From NCBI GenBank assembly GCA_020849615.1, contig JADLFW010000013.1:124001-188000 (forward strand): a stretch of DNA of 64,000 bases, read 5' to 3'. Each line of letters opens with the position of its first letter. Within the stretch, counting starts at the first letter, position 1. The DNA comes from Phycisphaerales bacterium (lineage in GTDB: Bacteria; Planctomycetota; Phycisphaerae; Phycisphaerales; UBA1924). This document shows, in pieces, positions 20,498 through 29,099 of this stretch. Below the pieces are notes generated by a model that was not told where the DNA came from, searched no databases, and saw only the letters and a list, made by a program, of their open reading frames with translations. A program made the position numbers and the translations under genes.

Positions 20498-22018
20498 ATG
20501 GAAGGGCCCGGCGAGTACGTTGGTGTTGATGGCTGCCCGGGCGGATGGCTCGCGGTCGATGCGGCCGCGCCGCGCGAGGCCCGGGTCTTCACCACCTTCA
20601 CCGAGCTCTGGCGGTCCTGCCGAGGCGCCAGGCGGATCCTCATCGACATCCCCATCGGCCTGACGGATGAGGCCCGGGCCTGCGACCTCGCCGCCAAGAA
20701 GCTGCTGGGCCGGTGGAACTCGCGCGTGTTCCTGGCGCCGCCGCGCGAGTCGCTCTGCTCCAAAACCTACCCCGCCGCGGCCCGGATCTGCCGGCGGCGT
20801 CGGGGCGCCGGGCTGTCGAAGCAGACGTGGTGTATCGGGCCGAGGATCCGCGAGGTCGATGAGTTCCTGCGCGCGACGCCCGAGGCCCGGCACGTCGTGC
20901 GAGAATGTCACCCGGAGATCTGCTTCCGGGGCCTGGCGGGGCGCATCATCGGCGAGAACAAGCTGACGCAGGCGGGGTTTGAGGCCCGGGCCGCCGGGCT
21001 GCGGCGCATCGTGCCCGAGGCCCGGGATGTGGTCAGGGCCATCACCGCCCGGCTGCCCAACGCCGTCAAGCCCGATGATGTGCTTGATGCCCTTGTCGCG
21101 GCATGGACCGCCGCGGCGCCCGATGGTGAACTGCGCACGCTGCCGGAGGATCCGCCAATCGATGCCGAGGGTCTCCGGGCCGAGATGGTGTACCGCCGCG
21201 TCGTGCGCCCCGTCGCTGTTCACCTCCTCCCACGGCTGGTCGAGCCCACCGCGCTCGCGGGCGGTGTGGTGATCGTGATCGATCAGCTCCGCGCGAGTTC
21301 AACGATCACGGCGGCGCTGGCTTCGGGCGCGGAATCTGTCCGGCCCGTCGTGAGCGTGGAGGAGGCCCGCGCGATCGCGGGTTCCGAGCCGGGCCCGGAT
21401 GTGCTGCTGGGCGGTGAGCGCGCCGGCGTGCGGATCCGGGGCTTCGACCTCGGCAACTCTCCTGGGGAGTACACCACTGCACGCGTGCGCGGGCGGAGGA
21501 TGGTTTTCACCACGACCAACGGGACGGCGGCCCTAGCCCACGCGGCGCGGGCCCGGCGGATCCTCATCGGGTGCCTCGCGAACCTCGAGGCGGTCGCCGG
21601 GGCCGCCGCGGACGAGCCGGGGACGGTGCACATCCTGTGCGCGGGGACGCACGGGCTCGTCGGCATGGATGATGTGATTACCGCGGGCGCGTTCGTCGAG
21701 GCCCTGATCCACGACGGTCGGACGCTGGTTGAGGATGATTCGGGGCTGATTGCGCTGGAGTCGTGGCGTCGGGCCCGGGCGGCCGGGCCCGGCGGTGTGC
21801 TCGCGGCGCTGCGCGCCGGTCTTGGGGGACGGAATCTGCTGGCGCTGGGGCTGGATGGCGACTTGAAATGGTGCGCGCGGGCAGGGGTGATCGACCTTGT
21901 GCCGGAGTTTGATCCCGGGACGGGCCTGATCACGGCGCGGGGCGCGGGCCCGGCAGCCGGCGGGCGCGGGCCAGGATCTCGCGAAGCGCCTCGACGTGCG
22001 CGGGGGTCCACCCGGTGA
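20498..22018 (+). CDS. DUF429 - ComB (2-phosphosulfolactate phosphatase-like) fusion protein
   Basis: One uninterrupted frame of 506 codons joins two families. Residues 1-235 look like DUF429, a predicted RNase-H-like fold family: VGVDGCPGGWLAV, LIDIPIGLTDE, ECHPEICFRGL and DDVLDALVAAWTA. From about 245 the chain resembles ComB: VVIVIDQLRASSTITAALAS, LLGGERAGVRIRGFDLGNSP, FTTTNGTAAL. ComB removes phosphate from 2-phosphosulfolactate in coenzyme M or sulfolactate metabolism. The junction (LRAEMVYRRVVRPVAVHLL) reads like a DUF429 end running into a ComB start, so a recent in-frame fusion, or internal initiation at a GTG, is likely. The last 89 bp overlap the convergent PH-domain gene. Confidence 0.8.
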   Translation: MEGPGEYVGVDGCPGGWLAVDAAAPREARVFTTFTELWRSCRGARRILIDIPIGLTDEARACDLAAKKLLGRWNSRVFLAPPRESLCSKTYPAAARICRRRRGAGLSKQTWCIGPRIREVDEFLRATPEARHVVRECHPEICFRGLAGRIIGENKLTQAGFEARAAGLRRIVPEARDVVRAITARLPNAVKPDDVLDALVAAWTAAAPDGELRTLPEDPPIDAEGLRAEMVYRRVVRPVAVHLLPRLVEPTALAGGVVIVIDQLRASSTITAALASGAESVRPVVSVEEARAIAGSEPGPDVLLGGERAGVRIRGFDLGNSPGEYTTARVRGRRMVFTTTNGTAALAHAARARRILIGCLANLEAVAGAAADEPGTVHILCAGTHGLVGMDDVITAGAFVEALIHDGRTLVEDDSGLIALESWRRARAAGPGGVLAALRAGLGGRNLLALGLDGDLKWCARAGVIDLVPEFDPGTGLITARGAGPAAGGRGPGSREAPRRARGSTR

Positions 22019-22691
22019 TGGCGGCCGGGCCCGGCTCGCGGTGATCGTGCTCATCGCCCAGCCCGGCGGACCTGGATCGACGGGCCCGTTCCATGATGAG
22101 GTCGCGGATGCGCTCGGCGTCGGTGATGCCCTCGAGCAGGCCGAGGTGGCCGCCACCGCCGCCACCGTGCTTGCCGGGCCCGTGCCCGCCGCCGCCGGCG
22201 GTGCGGACCTCGAGGTTAGCGATCCCGAAATAGCGCTGGAGCGGGCCCTGGTGGATAGTGGCGTTCTGGATGTTCTCGTACGTGATGGTGGTCTCGTGGA
22301 TCACCCACAATCCGCGGCGGATGAAGAGCGAGCGGTCGGTCAGCGCGTACCACGTTGTGTCGTAGCGGAGGTGCAGTCCGACATAGGCGATGATGTCGGG
22401 CGCCACCGCCAGGATCCAGACAGGGATGGCGATGATCGCGCCGACCACGGGCTGGATGAAGCACACGATCAGCCACGGAACGATGATCGCCACATCGATG
22501 AGCAGGAGCAGGATCCAGAAGATGAACTTGAGATAGCGGAGGTAGCCCGGCGCCGGGCGGAAGGCCTGCACGACCTCGCCCGCGAGGGCGGGCGGGGTGG
22601 GAGGCCCGGATGGAACGCGGAACCAGCCCGCGAGCACGGCCCACACACCGCGGTAGATCCACTCGGCGGCCCGTTCGCCGCGGGCGGTCAT
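21930..22691 (-). CDS. PH-domain (YdbT/YdbS-type) membrane protein 1
   Basis: The 253-residue protein has a hydrophobic pair (YLKFIFWILLLLIDVAIIVPW and GAIIAIPVWILAVAPDIIAYV) followed by a bacterial PH-like domain: WYALTDRSLFIRRGLWVIHETTI, then ENIQNATIHQGPLQRYFGIANLEV. A His/Gly-rich linker (about residues 172-190) precedes a helical tail. Family members are membrane proteins of unclear role. Its start codon overlaps the stop of the next gene upstream by four bases (ATGA), which implies one transcript with tight coupling. Its 3' end overlaps the convergent fusion gene. Confidence 0.8.
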   Translation of the reverse strand: MTARGERAAEWIYRGVWAVLAGWFRVPSGPPTPPALAGEVVQAFRPAPGYLRYLKFIFWILLLLIDVAIIVPWLIVCFIQPVVGAIIAIPVWILAVAPDIIAYVGLHLRYDTTWYALTDRSLFIRRGLWVIHETTITYENIQNATIHQGPLQRYFGIANLEVRTAGGGGHGPGKHGGGGGGHLGLLEGITDAERIRDLIMERARRSRSAGLGDEHDHREPGPAAITGWTPAHVEALREILARARRLPGPRPAP

Positions 22692-23230
22692 GAGGCGGCT
22701 CCTTCGCGCGGAACTGCGCGGTCGAGCGCATCGCGGATCTCGCGGAGGAGCTGCAGGGCCTCATCCGCCGGGCCCGGGCCCGGGCCCGGGGTGTGCGCTT
22801 CGGCGGGCGCTGCGTGGTCCTTCACGCCGCGCATCCTGGCGTAGAGGAAATCGCGGAGGGCATCGGCCTGCGGGATGCCCTCGATCGACATCTCGGCGGC
22901 GGCGTTGCCCGAGGCGGTCTGGATCTCGACCGTGGCCAGGCCCATCCAGCGCTGGATGAGGTTGCGGTTGACGTGGATGTCCTGGATGCGGCGGTAGGCC
23001 AGCACGATCTCGCGCTTGAAGAGCACACCCCACGAAAGCGACACCCCCTCATCATCAAACCGGTAACGCAGGCTGTGGAACTTGAGGTAGAGCGGGATGT
23101 ACGGGATGAAGAAAAGCGGGCCGGTGAAGAGCGAGCAGATGAGGTAGTACGTCTGCAGCCGCGGGTCGGGGCGGGTGACCGTGCGGAAATCAGGCGCCTC
23201 TGGTGCCGCGCGAGGAATCGGTGTCGCCAT
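22688..23230 (-). CDS. PH-domain (YdbT/YdbS-type) membrane protein 2
   Basis: This 180-residue protein is the first gene of a two-gene PH-domain unit. It contains a membrane segment (TYYLICSLFTGPLFFIPYIP), then a PH-like core: LRYRFDDEGVSLSWGVLFKR, YRRIQDIHVNRNLIQRWMGL, and TVEIQTASGNAAAEMSIEG. The pattern of a strand, RRI-QDI-V and a WMGLATVEI strand is that of bPH2 proteins. A Pro-Gly run (PGPGPGPAD) in the tail is encoded by a repeated GGGCCC tract at 22769-22791. ATG 23230 is preferred over two upstream codons because it begins just before the conserved segment. Confidence 0.8.
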   Translation of the reverse strand: MATPIPRAAPEAPDFRTVTRPDPRLQTYYLICSLFTGPLFFIPYIPLYLKFHSLRYRFDDEGVSLSWGVLFKREIVLAYRRIQDIHVNRNLIQRWMGLATVEIQTASGNAAAEMSIEGIPQADALRDFLYARMRGVKDHAAPAEAHTPGPGPGPADEALQLLREIRDALDRAVPREGAAS

Positions 23231-23305
23231 GGTCGAACCTCCCCGAGTGCTTTGGCGAGCCATCGTCCCACCGGGCCGATCAGTCCGCAAGTCCCGCACC
23301 GGATA

Positions 23306-23974
23306 TCAGCCCGCGGGATGCCGTGCGGCGAGTTCGCGGAGGCGGTCGGCCATCAGACGGGCCGCCGCGGCCCGGTGGCTCCGTCGGTTCTTCTCCACCG
23401 GCGGCAGCTCCGCGCTGGTGACCTCAAAGCCGGGCCCGGCGAGGAAGAGGGGGTCATAGCCGAACCCGTTGGTCCCTCGCGGGACGGCGGGCGGGAGGCC
23501 GATCCGGCCTTCGAAGGCGCCGCGGGTGGTGGCTAGGACTTTGCCCGTCGGCTCGGCCAGCACCATCACGCACACGAACCGCGCCGTGCGGGCCTCAGGC
23601 AAAACGCCTTCCAGCTCCTTGAGCACCCGCGCGTTGTTGGCGGCATCGCGCTCCGCGCGGGCCAGCCCGGTCTCCCGGCCATCCGTCGCGTAGTGCGATG
23701 AAATGACGCCGGGCCGGCCGTGCAGCGCATCGATCTCCAGCCCGGAGTCGTCGGCGAGGCAGAGCTTGTTGGTCTGGGAGGCGTAGGCCCGGGCCTTGAT
23801 CGCCGCGTTCTCCTCGAAAGTGCTCCCGGTTTCCTCGGGTTCGCGGAGCGGGCGGAGGAACTGCAGGTCGCTCAGGCCGAGGATGCGGTAGCCGGTCAGC
23901 CCGGCGGCGCTGAGGATGGCCCGCAGCTCATCGACCTTGTGGGGGTTGGAGGTGGCGAGGATGAGGTCGGGCAT
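23306..23974 (-). CDS. rdgB: RdgB/HAM1-type XTP/dITP diphosphatase
   Basis: The 222-residue protein hydrolyses non-canonical purine nucleoside triphosphates (dITP, XTP) to keep them out of DNA. Family landmarks are present: the N-terminal LILATSNPHKVDELRAIL, TGSTFEENAAIKARAYA, CLADDSGLEIDALHGRPGV, SxHYA, and GTNGFGYDPLFL. It lies 75 bp downstream of the PH-domain pair's start on the same strand and is divergent from the carbohydrate kinase. ATG 23974 sits directly before the first beta strand. Confidence 0.93.
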   Translation of the reverse strand: MPDLILATSNPHKVDELRAILSAAGLTGYRILGLSDLQFLRPLREPEETGSTFEENAAIKARAYASQTNKLCLADDSGLEIDALHGRPGVISSHYATDGRETGLARAERDAANNARVLKELEGVLPEARTARFVCVMVLAEPTGKVLATTRGAFEGRIGLPPAVPRGTNGFGYDPLFLAGPGFEVTSAELPPVEKNRRSHRAAAARLMADRLRELAARHPAG

Positions 23975-24046
23975 GGGAGACGTTAGGGCCGGACGAATGG
24001 ATCCCGCTGCTTGCCCCGCGAGCCCGGGCGGCATGCAATGCTCCCT

Positions 24047-25240
24047 ATGTCCGCACCGACTGACCGTGAACGGGTGGCTTCTTCCGCTGCGAACAAGCTC
24101 GAATCGTCGGGCCGGGACGGGCTGGCCCGGCTGTCCGCGGTGGTGGGCTTCGATGGCTTCGTCGATTCGATCATCGATGTCGTCGACACGCGCTTCGACA
24201 TGTCCGATTCGGGCTACACGGCCATCCGCACCATCGAGCAGTTCGCGGCCCGGGTCGGCTCCGCGGCGGGCAAGAGCACCAACATCGAGCTGGTCGTGAA
24301 GGAGGACCGCTTCGGCGGCAACGGGCCGCTGATGGCGGGCGGGCTGGGGCGCCTGGGACTGCCGACAACCTACATCGGCGCGGTCGGCGCCGTCGACAGC
24401 CCCCGCGCGCTGCACCCGCTGTACAAGGAACTCGAGCGGCGCTGCCGGGCCGTCTTCCCCATCGCCCCGCCCGCCCACACCGATGCGCTGGAGTTCGAAG
24501 ATGGCAAGCTCATGCTGGGCCGACCGCGGAACATCCAGAGCGTGACGTGGGACGCCATGAACGCCGCGATCGGCGCGGGCCCGCTGCGGAGGATGTTCGA
24601 AGAAGCATCCCTCATCGGCATCGTCAACTGGGTGATGATGCGCGGCACCGAGGGCATCTGGGAAGGGCTGTGCTCGGATGTCTTCGCGAAGGTGAAGAGC
24701 GATGGCCGGGCCCGGCGGGTCTTCATCGACCTGTGCGACCCCGCCAAGCGGACCGATGCGGATGTGCGCCGGGCGTTGAGCGCGCTGGCCCGGATGAACG
24801 AACTCGCCCCCGTCACGCTCGGGCTCAATCTCGCCGAGGCCGAGCGCATCGCGGGGGTGCTGGGATTCGAGGCCCTCAACCACGGCGGCATGCACACGCT
24901 GGGCAGCGCGGTCGAGATGGCCGCCGTGCGAATCCGCGAGAAGCTGGCGCTCGATGCGGTCGTCATCCACCCGCGCGAGGGTGCAGCGGCCGCCGATGCC
25001 CGCGGCAACCGGGCCTGGTTTGATGGCCCGTTCACGGCCCGGCCGAAACTCTCGACCGGCGCTGGCGACCATTTCAACGCCGGGTTCTCGCTGGCGCAGA
25101 CGCTGGGCCTGGAACTCGCCGAGTGCCTCGCGGTCGGGTGCGCGGTCAGCGGCGCGTACGTCCGCGATGCCGAGTCGCCGGGCCTCGATCGGCTGGCGGC
25201 GTTCCTCCGCGGGCTGCCCGGGCCTGAATCGGTTCGCTAG
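24047..25240 (+). CDS. PfkB/ribokinase-family carbohydrate kinase
   Basis: The 397-residue product has the PfkB fold: VGFDGFVDSIIDVV near the N-terminus, a GGNGPLMAGGLGRLGLPTTYIG substrate-side segment, and the anion-hole/catalytic motif STGAGDHFNAGFSLA with catalytic Asp341. Such kinases phosphorylate sugars, nucleosides or related alcohols; I cannot name the substrate. FVDSI rather than the usual GxxxxD opening and the long middle insert place it in a divergent branch. Start ATG 24047 or ATG 24038 are both possible. It is divergent from rdgB by about 70 bp and its stop overlaps that of the ankyrin gene by four bases. Confidence 0.82.
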   Translation: MSAPTDRERVASSAANKLESSGRDGLARLSAVVGFDGFVDSIIDVVDTRFDMSDSGYTAIRTIEQFAARVGSAAGKSTNIELVVKEDRFGGNGPLMAGGLGRLGLPTTYIGAVGAVDSPRALHPLYKELERRCRAVFPIAPPAHTDALEFEDGKLMLGRPRNIQSVTWDAMNAAIGAGPLRRMFEEASLIGIVNWVMMRGTEGIWEGLCSDVFAKVKSDGRARRVFIDLCDPAKRTDADVRRALSALARMNELAPVTLGLNLAEAERIAGVLGFEALNHGGMHTLGSAVEMAAVRIREKLALDAVVIHPREGAAAADARGNRAWFDGPFTARPKLSTGAGDHFNAGFSLAQTLGLELAECLAVGCAVSGAYVRDAESPGLDRLAAFLRGLPGPESVR

Positions 25241-26052
25241 GCCCGCGCTCCGATGACGCGAAGGTCGTGGTCGGTGATCGTGGCCCGCGTGCAGCGACCA
25301 CCTTCCACGGCGAACGCGACCAGCACGCCCGGCGTGCCAGCGGGGTGGAACTTGTGATCGCCCAGGTGGACCAGGAACCGGAACGGCTCATCACCTTTCT
25401 GGAACGCGAGGCGCTCGCGCTGGAGCTTGATGAGGAAGCGTTCACCGGGCCCGGGCCCGTAAACGTATTCGCCGATGTAGCGGTCGCGGTCGGCTTCGGC
25501 GAGCGGCGATTCTCCGGTTCCGCCGCCGGCATCGCCCAGTTTCGTCAGGTACGCCACGACCTCCGCGGCCCGTTCGCCGCCCGCCTCCGCGTGCGCCAGG
25601 AGCGAGATGCCGTGCGGGCCGCGGGTCGATTTCACACCCGGGCAGCCGGTGATGAAGGCACGCACGGTGTCGGTCTGGCCCAGCATCGCGGCGGTGAAGA
25701 GGTCGGGCCGGGCGCCTCTGGCGATGAGGAACTCGGCGATCTCGCGCCGGCCCGTGTGCGAAGCAGCGCCGAGCGCGGTCTCCCAGTCGCCGAAGCCCCA
25801 ATCCCACGCCGCGTTGGCCAGGGCGGGGTGCGCCTCGACCAGAGATTTCACCTTCTCGAGGTTCGAATGCGAAGCGCCGACGGTGTCCCGGACGAGTTCG
25901 GCGGGCTGGTGCGGGAAGCCGGGCCAGCCTCCGGCGGTCTCGCCGGGTGTGCCGGTCGCCGGCTGGGCGAGCCCGATGGCGGGACGGATCCCCAGGGCAG
26001 TCAATCCCGCGCCGCCGAAGATCGCCGCCGAGAACTGCCGCCGCGTGGTCAT
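25237..26052 (-). CDS. Tat-exported ankyrin-repeat protein
   Basis: The 271-residue protein opens with a twin-arginine signal (MTTRRQFSAAIFGGAGLTAL), so it is probably folded before export. Ankyrin-type repeats follow at about residues 65-150: the ETALGAASHTGRREIAEFLI unit with RGARP, and DLFTAAMLGQTDTVRAFI. A C-terminal beta-type segment follows (GEYVYGPGPGERFLIKLQRE). It probably binds a protein partner in the envelope or periplasm. It lies back to back with the aldehyde dehydrogenase gene (124 bp). Confidence 0.78.
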   Translation of the reverse strand: MTTRRQFSAAIFGGAGLTALGIRPAIGLAQPATGTPGETAGGWPGFPHQPAELVRDTVGASHSNLEKVKSLVEAHPALANAAWDWGFGDWETALGAASHTGRREIAEFLIARGARPDLFTAAMLGQTDTVRAFITGCPGVKSTRGPHGISLLAHAEAGGERAAEVVAYLTKLGDAGGGTGESPLAEADRDRYIGEYVYGPGPGERFLIKLQRERLAFQKGDEPFRFLVHLGDHKFHPAGTPGVLVAFAVEGGRCTRATITDHDLRVIGARA

Positions 26053-26175
26053 GTTCAGGCTCCTGGTGGATGAGGCCCGTGGGCGGGCCCGGGGTTGTAC
26101 AGCGCCGGGCGGCCCGGCGTTTCCGGGTGAGGTCCTGCGCGGCGGGACCGGGGCCTCAGTTCCTACAGTGGGCCC

Positions 26176-27720
26176 ATGCACAGCGAACTGCACTCCCGCC
26201 GGTCCCTTCACAGCCTGGGCCTCCAGGCCGATCCCCGCGTTTCGACCGAGATTCCGACCGGCGCAGCGCCCCCGCACGGGTGGGTCGTGCCACGCAGCCC
26301 GACCTCGCTGGCGCCGATCGCCGCCGTGCGGCTCGACGACGCCGCGTCGTATGAAACCACCATCACTCAGGCCACCGAGACCTTCCGCCGCTGGCGCGAG
26401 GTGCCCGCCCCGGTGCGCGGGCAGGTGGTCCGGGCCATCGGCGAGGAGTTCCGGATTCACAAGGAGGCCCTGGGCGAACTGGTGTCGCTCGAGGTCGGCA
26501 AGATCCGGGCCGAGGGGCTCGGCGAGATCCAGGAGGCCATCGACATCGCCGATTTCGCGGTAGGCCTTTCTCGGCAGCTCTACGGCATGACCATGCCCAG
26601 CGAGCGCGGGATGCACCGGCTCTACGAGCAGTGGCTGCCGCTGGGCCCGGTGGGCGTCATCACCGCGTTCAACTTCCCCGCGGCGGTCTGGGCCTGGAAC
26701 GCGATGCTGGCGGCGGTGTGCGGCGATGTGCTCATCTGGAAGCCCAGCCTGCTCGCTCCCCTGACGGCGATCGCGTGCAACGCCATCGCCGAGCGGGTCG
26801 CTTCACGCATGGGCCACCCCGGCGTTTTCCGGCTGGTCATCGGCAATGATGCCGAAGTGGGGGAGCGGCTGGTCGCCGACCGCCGCGTGCCGCTGATCTC
26901 CGCCACCGGCTCGTGCCGAATGGGCCGGCGCGTGGGGCAGGTGGTGGCCCAGCGGCTGGGCCGGACACTGCTCGAGCTGGGCGGCAACAACGCCGTCATC
27001 GTGCACGAGGATGCGGACCTGGACCTGGCCCTCAAGAGCGTCGTGTTCGCGGCCGTCGGCACCGCCGGGCAGCGCTGCACCAGCACGCGGCGGCTGATCC
27101 TGCACGAGTCGATCGCCGACAGGTTCCTCGAGCGCCTCGTCGCCGCCTACCGCTCGATCCGGATCGGAGACCCGCTCGCCGAGGGCACGCTGGTCGGGCC
27201 GCTGATCTCCGCCGCCGCGGTCGAGGGGTACGACCGGGCCGTGAAAGCGGCGAGCGAGCAGGGTGGCAAGGTGCTCACCGGCGGCAAGCGGCTCAGCCCG
27301 GGCGGGCTCACCGGCTACTTTGTTGAGCCCACGGTCATCAGGGCGCCCAAGGGCAACCGGCTGCCGATCGCGCATGAAGAAACCTTCGCGCCGATCCTGC
27401 ACGCCTTCACTTATCGGGACCTCGACGAGGCGATCGCGATGAACAACGAGGTGGACCAGGGCCTCAGCTCCGCCATCTTCTCGTTGAACATGCGGGCCAC
27501 CGAGCGTTTCCTTGGCCCGTCCGGCAGCGACTGCGGGCTGGCCTATGTGAATCTGGGGACCAGCGGGGCGGAGATCGGCGGAGCCTTCGGCGGTGAGAAA
27601 GACACGGGCGGGGGCCGGGAATCGGGTTCCGACTCGTGGAAGGCGTACATGCGGCGGCAGACGTGCACGATCAGTTACGGCACCGAACTGCGGCTGGCTC
27701 AAGGGATTCAGTTCGGTTGA
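26176..27720 (+). CDS. ALDH7-type aldehyde dehydrogenase (aminoadipate-semialdehyde type)
   Basis: This 514-residue enzyme is an NAD(P)-dependent aldehyde dehydrogenase of the ALDH7/AmaB group: VITAFNFPAAVWAWNAMLA, the catalytic Glu267 in LLELGGNNA, catalytic Cys301 in GTAGQRCTSTRRL, the HEETFAPILHAF segment, and the signature end AFGGEKDTGGGRESGSDSWK. The family oxidises 2-aminoadipate 6-semialdehyde (lysine degradation); related aldehydes are possible. No other lysine-pathway gene is close. ATG 26176 lies in a 124-bp gap shared with the divergent ankyrin gene. Confidence 0.92.
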   Translation: MHSELHSRRSLHSLGLQADPRVSTEIPTGAAPPHGWVVPRSPTSLAPIAAVRLDDAASYETTITQATETFRRWREVPAPVRGQVVRAIGEEFRIHKEALGELVSLEVGKIRAEGLGEIQEAIDIADFAVGLSRQLYGMTMPSERGMHRLYEQWLPLGPVGVITAFNFPAAVWAWNAMLAAVCGDVLIWKPSLLAPLTAIACNAIAERVASRMGHPGVFRLVIGNDAEVGERLVADRRVPLISATGSCRMGRRVGQVVAQRLGRTLLELGGNNAVIVHEDADLDLALKSVVFAAVGTAGQRCTSTRRLILHESIADRFLERLVAAYRSIRIGDPLAEGTLVGPLISAAAVEGYDRAVKAASEQGGKVLTGGKRLSPGGLTGYFVEPTVIRAPKGNRLPIAHEETFAPILHAFTYRDLDEAIAMNNEVDQGLSSAIFSLNMRATERFLGPSGSDCGLAYVNLGTSGAEIGGAFGGEKDTGGGRESGSDSWKAYMRRQTCTISYGTELRLAQGIQFG

Positions 27721-27758
27721 TACCAACCGGGGCGCGGGCGGTCTACCATCATCCCCGC

Positions 27759-28484
27759 ATGGGATTCCAATCAATCAGGGGGTCCGGAGTGGCCGAGATC
27801 AGGACGGACGACGCGTTGGCCGAGGCGGCGGTGGCCGAGATCGAGCCGGGCATGGTCGTCGGGCTTGGCACGGGGCGGACGGCCCAGCGGGCCGTCATGG
27901 CGCTGGCCCGCCGGGTGCACGACCAGGGGCTTCTGGTGCACTGCGTGCCCACCAGCCACGTGACCGAGACGCTGGCCCGCAGCCAGCGCCTGAACGTGCT
28001 GGATTTCGCCCTCGTCGAGAAGATCGATTACCTCTTCGACGGCGCCGATGAGGTCGATGAGCAGTTCCGCATGCTCAAAGGCCTGCAGGGGGCGATCGCC
28101 CGCCAGCGGCTCACGGCCCGCGTCGCCACCAAGCGCGTCTACGTCATCCAGGAGCACAAGCTCGTCCAGCGCCTGGGCACCAAGGCCACGCTGCCGCTGG
28201 CGATCATGCCCTTCGCCATGGCCGCGATCCGCGAAGAGCTCCGCAAGCTGGGCCTCAGCGGCGTCGTCCGCCGGGCCATGAACGGTGAGCTCTTCCTCAC
28301 CGACCACGCCCATCTCATCCTCGATGTCAGCATGAACGGCCGCGACCCCGATGAACTGGCCGATGCTCTCGACCATGTCCCCGGCGTCGTCGAGCACGGC
28401 CTGTTCACAGATGAGTGCGATGAGCTGCTCGTCGAGACCGATGACGGCGCGGTCCGCAGGCTCGTGCGCGAAGTTCAGGAATGA
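27759..28484 (+). CDS. rpiA: Ribose-5-phosphate isomerase A-like protein with altered active site
   Basis: The 241-residue protein aligns along its length with RpiA, which interconverts ribose 5-phosphate and ribulose 5-phosphate: VVGLGTGRTAQRAV (phosphate loop), the VPTSHVT segment, FDGADEVD (Asp94, Asp97) and MLKG (Lys107). Where RpiA has KGGGAALTREK, this protein reads KGLQGAIARQR, so the catalytic base (Glu103 in E. coli) is Gln116 and the glycine-rich turn is broken. It may be inactive, use another base, or act on another substrate. It starts 39 bp after the aldehyde dehydrogenase on the same strand and ends at a strong terminator. Confidence 0.8.
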   Translation: MGFQSIRGSGVAEIRTDDALAEAAVAEIEPGMVVGLGTGRTAQRAVMALARRVHDQGLLVHCVPTSHVTETLARSQRLNVLDFALVEKIDYLFDGADEVDEQFRMLKGLQGAIARQRLTARVATKRVYVIQEHKLVQRLGTKATLPLAIMPFAMAAIREELRKLGLSGVVRRAMNGELFLTDHAHLILDVSMNGRDPDELADALDHVPGVVEHGLFTDECDELLVETDDGAVRRLVREVQE

Positions 28485-28514
28485 CCGAGGCCTCGGGCCC
28501 ATCGAAACCAAACT

Positions 28515-28547
28515 CGCGTCCCGCCCGCGCGGGACGCGTTCATTTTT
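28515..28547 (+). terminator. Terminator after the rpiA-like gene
   Basis: CGCGTCCCGC / GCGGGACGCG is a perfect 10-bp stem with a 4-nt loop, followed by TTCATTTTT, 31 bases past the stop. Confidence 0.88.
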
Positions 28548-28571
28548 GCCGCGAGAACCCGCACGGGCCCG

Positions 28572-29099
28572 TCACAGCCGCAGGATGCCGCCCGCGGTGT
28601 GCCCGGGGCTGCTGAGCCCGGTCTCCTCGACCAGGAAAGTCAACTGCCGGGCGTCGTGGTCATCAAACCCAGCCAGGTCGTAGCTGTCGGCATCGAGCAC
28701 ACCCCAGCACGAGCCGTCGCTATCGAAGAGCGGGATGACGGCCTCTGAACGGTCCCTGGGGTCGCAGGCGATGTAGCCCGCGCCCAGCGTGGCGATGTCA
28801 TCGACGACGATCGGGCGGCGGTCCTTCCAGGCCCGGCCGCACATGCCGTGCAGGCCGATGGGTGAGCAGGCGGGCTTGTCGCGCCGGCAGGCCAGCAGCA
28901 TCTCCTCCCGGCCCGGGGTCTTGGTGTAGAAGCCGATCCAGCTGAGCCGGTCGGTGTGGAACGCGTCCCACAGGGCATCGACCACCCACCGCATGGCGGC
29001 GTCGCGGGGCAGCCCGCGCGGGGCCGAAGCCAGCAGGCGCGTGTAGTCACGCCGCCCCGTCGAGCCCGGGCGCGGGATGGGCTGGGATGAGGAACTCAC
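28572..29099 (-). CDS. GAF-domain protein of the free methionine-R-sulfoxide reductase type
   Basis: The 175-residue single GAF domain resembles fRMsr (MsrC): WIGFYTKTPGREEMLLACRR, KPACSPIGLHGMCGRAW, VVDDIATLGAGYIACDPRD and SEAVIPLFDSDGSCWGVLD. The three cysteines of the fRMsr redox site are kept as Cys78, Cys87 and Cys112. Such enzymes reduce free methionine-R-sulfoxide with thioredoxin in the cytoplasm. Its start overlaps the rpsR stop by four bases, so it is translationally coupled to a ribosomal protein gene. Small differences (GLHGMCG for FGxGVCG) leave substrate identity open. Confidence 0.8.
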   Translation of the reverse strand: MSSSSQPIPRPGSTGRRDYTRLLASAPRGLPRDAAMRWVVDALWDAFHTDRLSWIGFYTKTPGREEMLLACRRDKPACSPIGLHGMCGRAWKDRRPIVVDDIATLGAGYIACDPRDRSEAVIPLFDSDGSCWGVLDADSYDLAGFDDHDARQLTFLVEETGLSSPGHTAGGILRL

